DNA from: Kineosporia sp. R_H_3
Lineage (GTDB): Bacteria > Actinomycetota > Actinomycetes > Actinomycetales > Kineosporiaceae
Direction of reading: 5' to 3'
Length of the DNA: 64,000 nucleotides
NCBI RefSeq assembly: GCF_002198675.1
Contig: NZ_MWLL01000178.1
Location: forward strand, 62,001 to 126,000
A program made the translations under genes and the position numbers. Shown here piece by piece: positions 63,355 to 64,000 of this stretch. Position 1 is the first letter of the stretch; each line of letters starts with the position of its first letter. The notes below the pieces were generated by a model. That model did no database searches. It had not been told where the DNA came from and saw nothing but the letters and a program-made list of their open reading frames with translations.

Positions 63355-63705
63355 ATGACGAACGCCACCGTGGTAGCCGCCGCGCGCGAGCTCACCCACC
63401 ACATCCCCGCCAACCTCCCGGTCTGGGCGACCGCCGGAACCGTCGCGATCATGGCGCTCCTCGAGCTTGTGCTGTGGTACTGGTTCCTCGGCCGCATGCT
63501 CGCGAAGGTCCCGAGCGCCACCCTCTCCGAGGTCGCCCAGGTCATCGACGCCTCCAACCGGCGCAAGCCGACCACGTCGGCGACCGCGACCGAGCAGGGA
63601 AAGCCCGACGAGATGCCGCCCAGGCAGAAGGAGGCGGAGCAGGGCGGCCACCGCAAGAAGAAGTACAAGAAGGGCAAGAAGAGGCCGCACAAGATCAAGC
63701 GGTAG
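63355..63705 (+). CDS. Small membrane protein with strongly basic C-terminal tail
   Basis: The product has 116 residues. One membrane helix lies at about 25-47 (VAIMALLELVLWYWFL), then a linker, and the last 30 residues are Lys/Arg-rich (HRKKKYKKGKKRPHKIKR). I do not recognise the family; the tail suggests nucleic-acid or membrane-lipid contact. The ATG at 63355 is chosen, since the upstream in-frame codons look non-coding. A strong terminator follows. It probably belongs to the integrated element. Confidence 0.65.
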   Translation: MTNATVVAAARELTHHIPANLPVWATAGTVAIMALLELVLWYWFLGRMLAKVPSATLSEVAQVIDASNRRKPTTSATATEQGKPDEMPPRQKEAEQGGHRKKKYKKGKKRPHKIKR

Positions 63706-63745
63706 GCACCTACGGCACAACCGAACAAGACCCTTAGCCGCGAGC

Positions 63746-63774
63746 AGGGCCCGGGCCTCATAGGCCCGGGCCCT
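63746..63774 (+). terminator. Strong hairpin terminator after the basic membrane protein
   Basis: AGGGCCCGGGCCT, loop CAT, AGGCCCGGGCCCT gives a perfect 13-bp stem with a 3-base loop, 41 bases after the stop. It is followed by CGTCATTCC rather than a T-run. Stems of this type are common in actinophage and actinobacterial elements. Confidence 0.85.
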
Positions 63775-63874
63775 CGTCATTCCATCGCGACCTAAGGCCC
63801 GGCACGCGGGGCTGACGACCGAAACACCTCACGACGCGCTGAACGTCGCGTGCTCGGCGTGAGGGGTCGTGACG

Positions 63875-64000
63875 GTGGCGTTCCGGGAGGTCGATGTGAT
63901 CGAGGTCCGTGAGGTCCTGCGGGGCTGGCTCGACGGTGGCGGGCTGCGCACTGTCGCCGAGCGCGCGGGGGTGGACCGCAAGACCGCCCGCCGGCACGTC
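63875..64000 (+). CDS. N-terminus of an IS21-like (IstA-type) transposase, cut by the window end
   Basis: The 42 visible residues (MAFREVDVIEVREVLRGWL, then GLRTVAERAGVDRKTARRHV) form the helix-turn-helix N-terminus typical of IS21-family-like transposases of actinomycetes. The GTG at 63875 was chosen; another GTG two codons earlier is possible. The partner IstB-like gene would lie to the right. A 7-bp inverted repeat (CCTCACG 63827-63833, CGTGAGG 63858-63864) precedes it. Confidence 0.65.
   Translation, partial: MAFREVDVIEVREVLRGWLDGGGLRTVAERAGVDRKTARRHV

Overview
The window is about 64 kb of very GC-rich DNA, with the third-codon GC bias, frequent GTG starts, start/stop overlaps between adjacent genes and gene families (GAF-ANTAR, DUF2256, Arr, KdpFABC, FCD-type GntR) typical of an aerobic, soil-type actinomycete (Actinomycetota). 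The genus cannot be settled from the sequence alone.

Layout. 1-7163 holds a pyruvate:ferredoxin-oxidoreductase-like giant protein (5' end outside the window), start/stop-overlapping a fused NfnAB-like transhydrogenase. 7081-10440 is a signalling block: phosphoribosyltransferase, 2TM protein, lone receiver protein and two overlapping GAF-ANTAR regulators. 10838-19882 holds two unusual Rieske fusions (Rieske-glutamate-synthase-like and Rieske-ThDP enzyme), an amino-acid permease coupled to a universal stress protein, a membrane protein, a K+-channel-like protein and a DUF2252 remnant. 20019-22437 holds a DinB-like protein, a photolyase-like protein with reversed domain order, and a DUF2256-DUF3253 protein.

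22470-29211 is a divergent catabolic cluster: DUF3500, ThDP enzyme and CoA-transferase leftwards; PNPOx-like protein, aromatic-ring monooxygenase and GntR regulator rightwards. The divergent promoters carry two copies of a palindromic operator. 29236-36484 has a small gene under an SOS-like box, an SH3/peptidase-like secreted protein and a kdpFABC operon preceded by two small membrane-protein genes and a distinctive leader, without kdpDE nearby. 36485-41441 is a mixed block that includes rifampin ADP-ribosyltransferase (arr), a HupE/UreJ-like membrane protein and an AlkZ-like winged-helix protein.

41459-53111 is a second catabolic region. A rightward operon (maleate-isomerase-like, VOC protein, small protein, alpha/beta hydrolase) faces a leftward operon (HyuA-type, HyuB-type with acetone-carboxylase-gamma-like tail, aryl-CoA-monooxygenase-like FMO, aryl-AMP/CoA ligase, TetR). 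Both promoters carry the same pair of GTCGAA half-sites exactly 20 bp apart, so they are probably one regulon. The pathway is not one I recognise as described.

53183-62173 contains a GNAT protein, a sugar-acid-dehydrogenase-like SDR, an Old Yellow Enzyme, a NERD nuclease-like protein, an FG-GAP lipoprotein and a PLD-helicase-DUF3427 protein. At 62371-62412 lies a 42-nt 3' fragment of tRNA-Arg(ACG), the signature of an integration site. The sequence to its right (degenerate frames, a basic membrane protein, a strong terminator and the start of an IS21-like transposase) is read as the end of an integrated element running out of the window.
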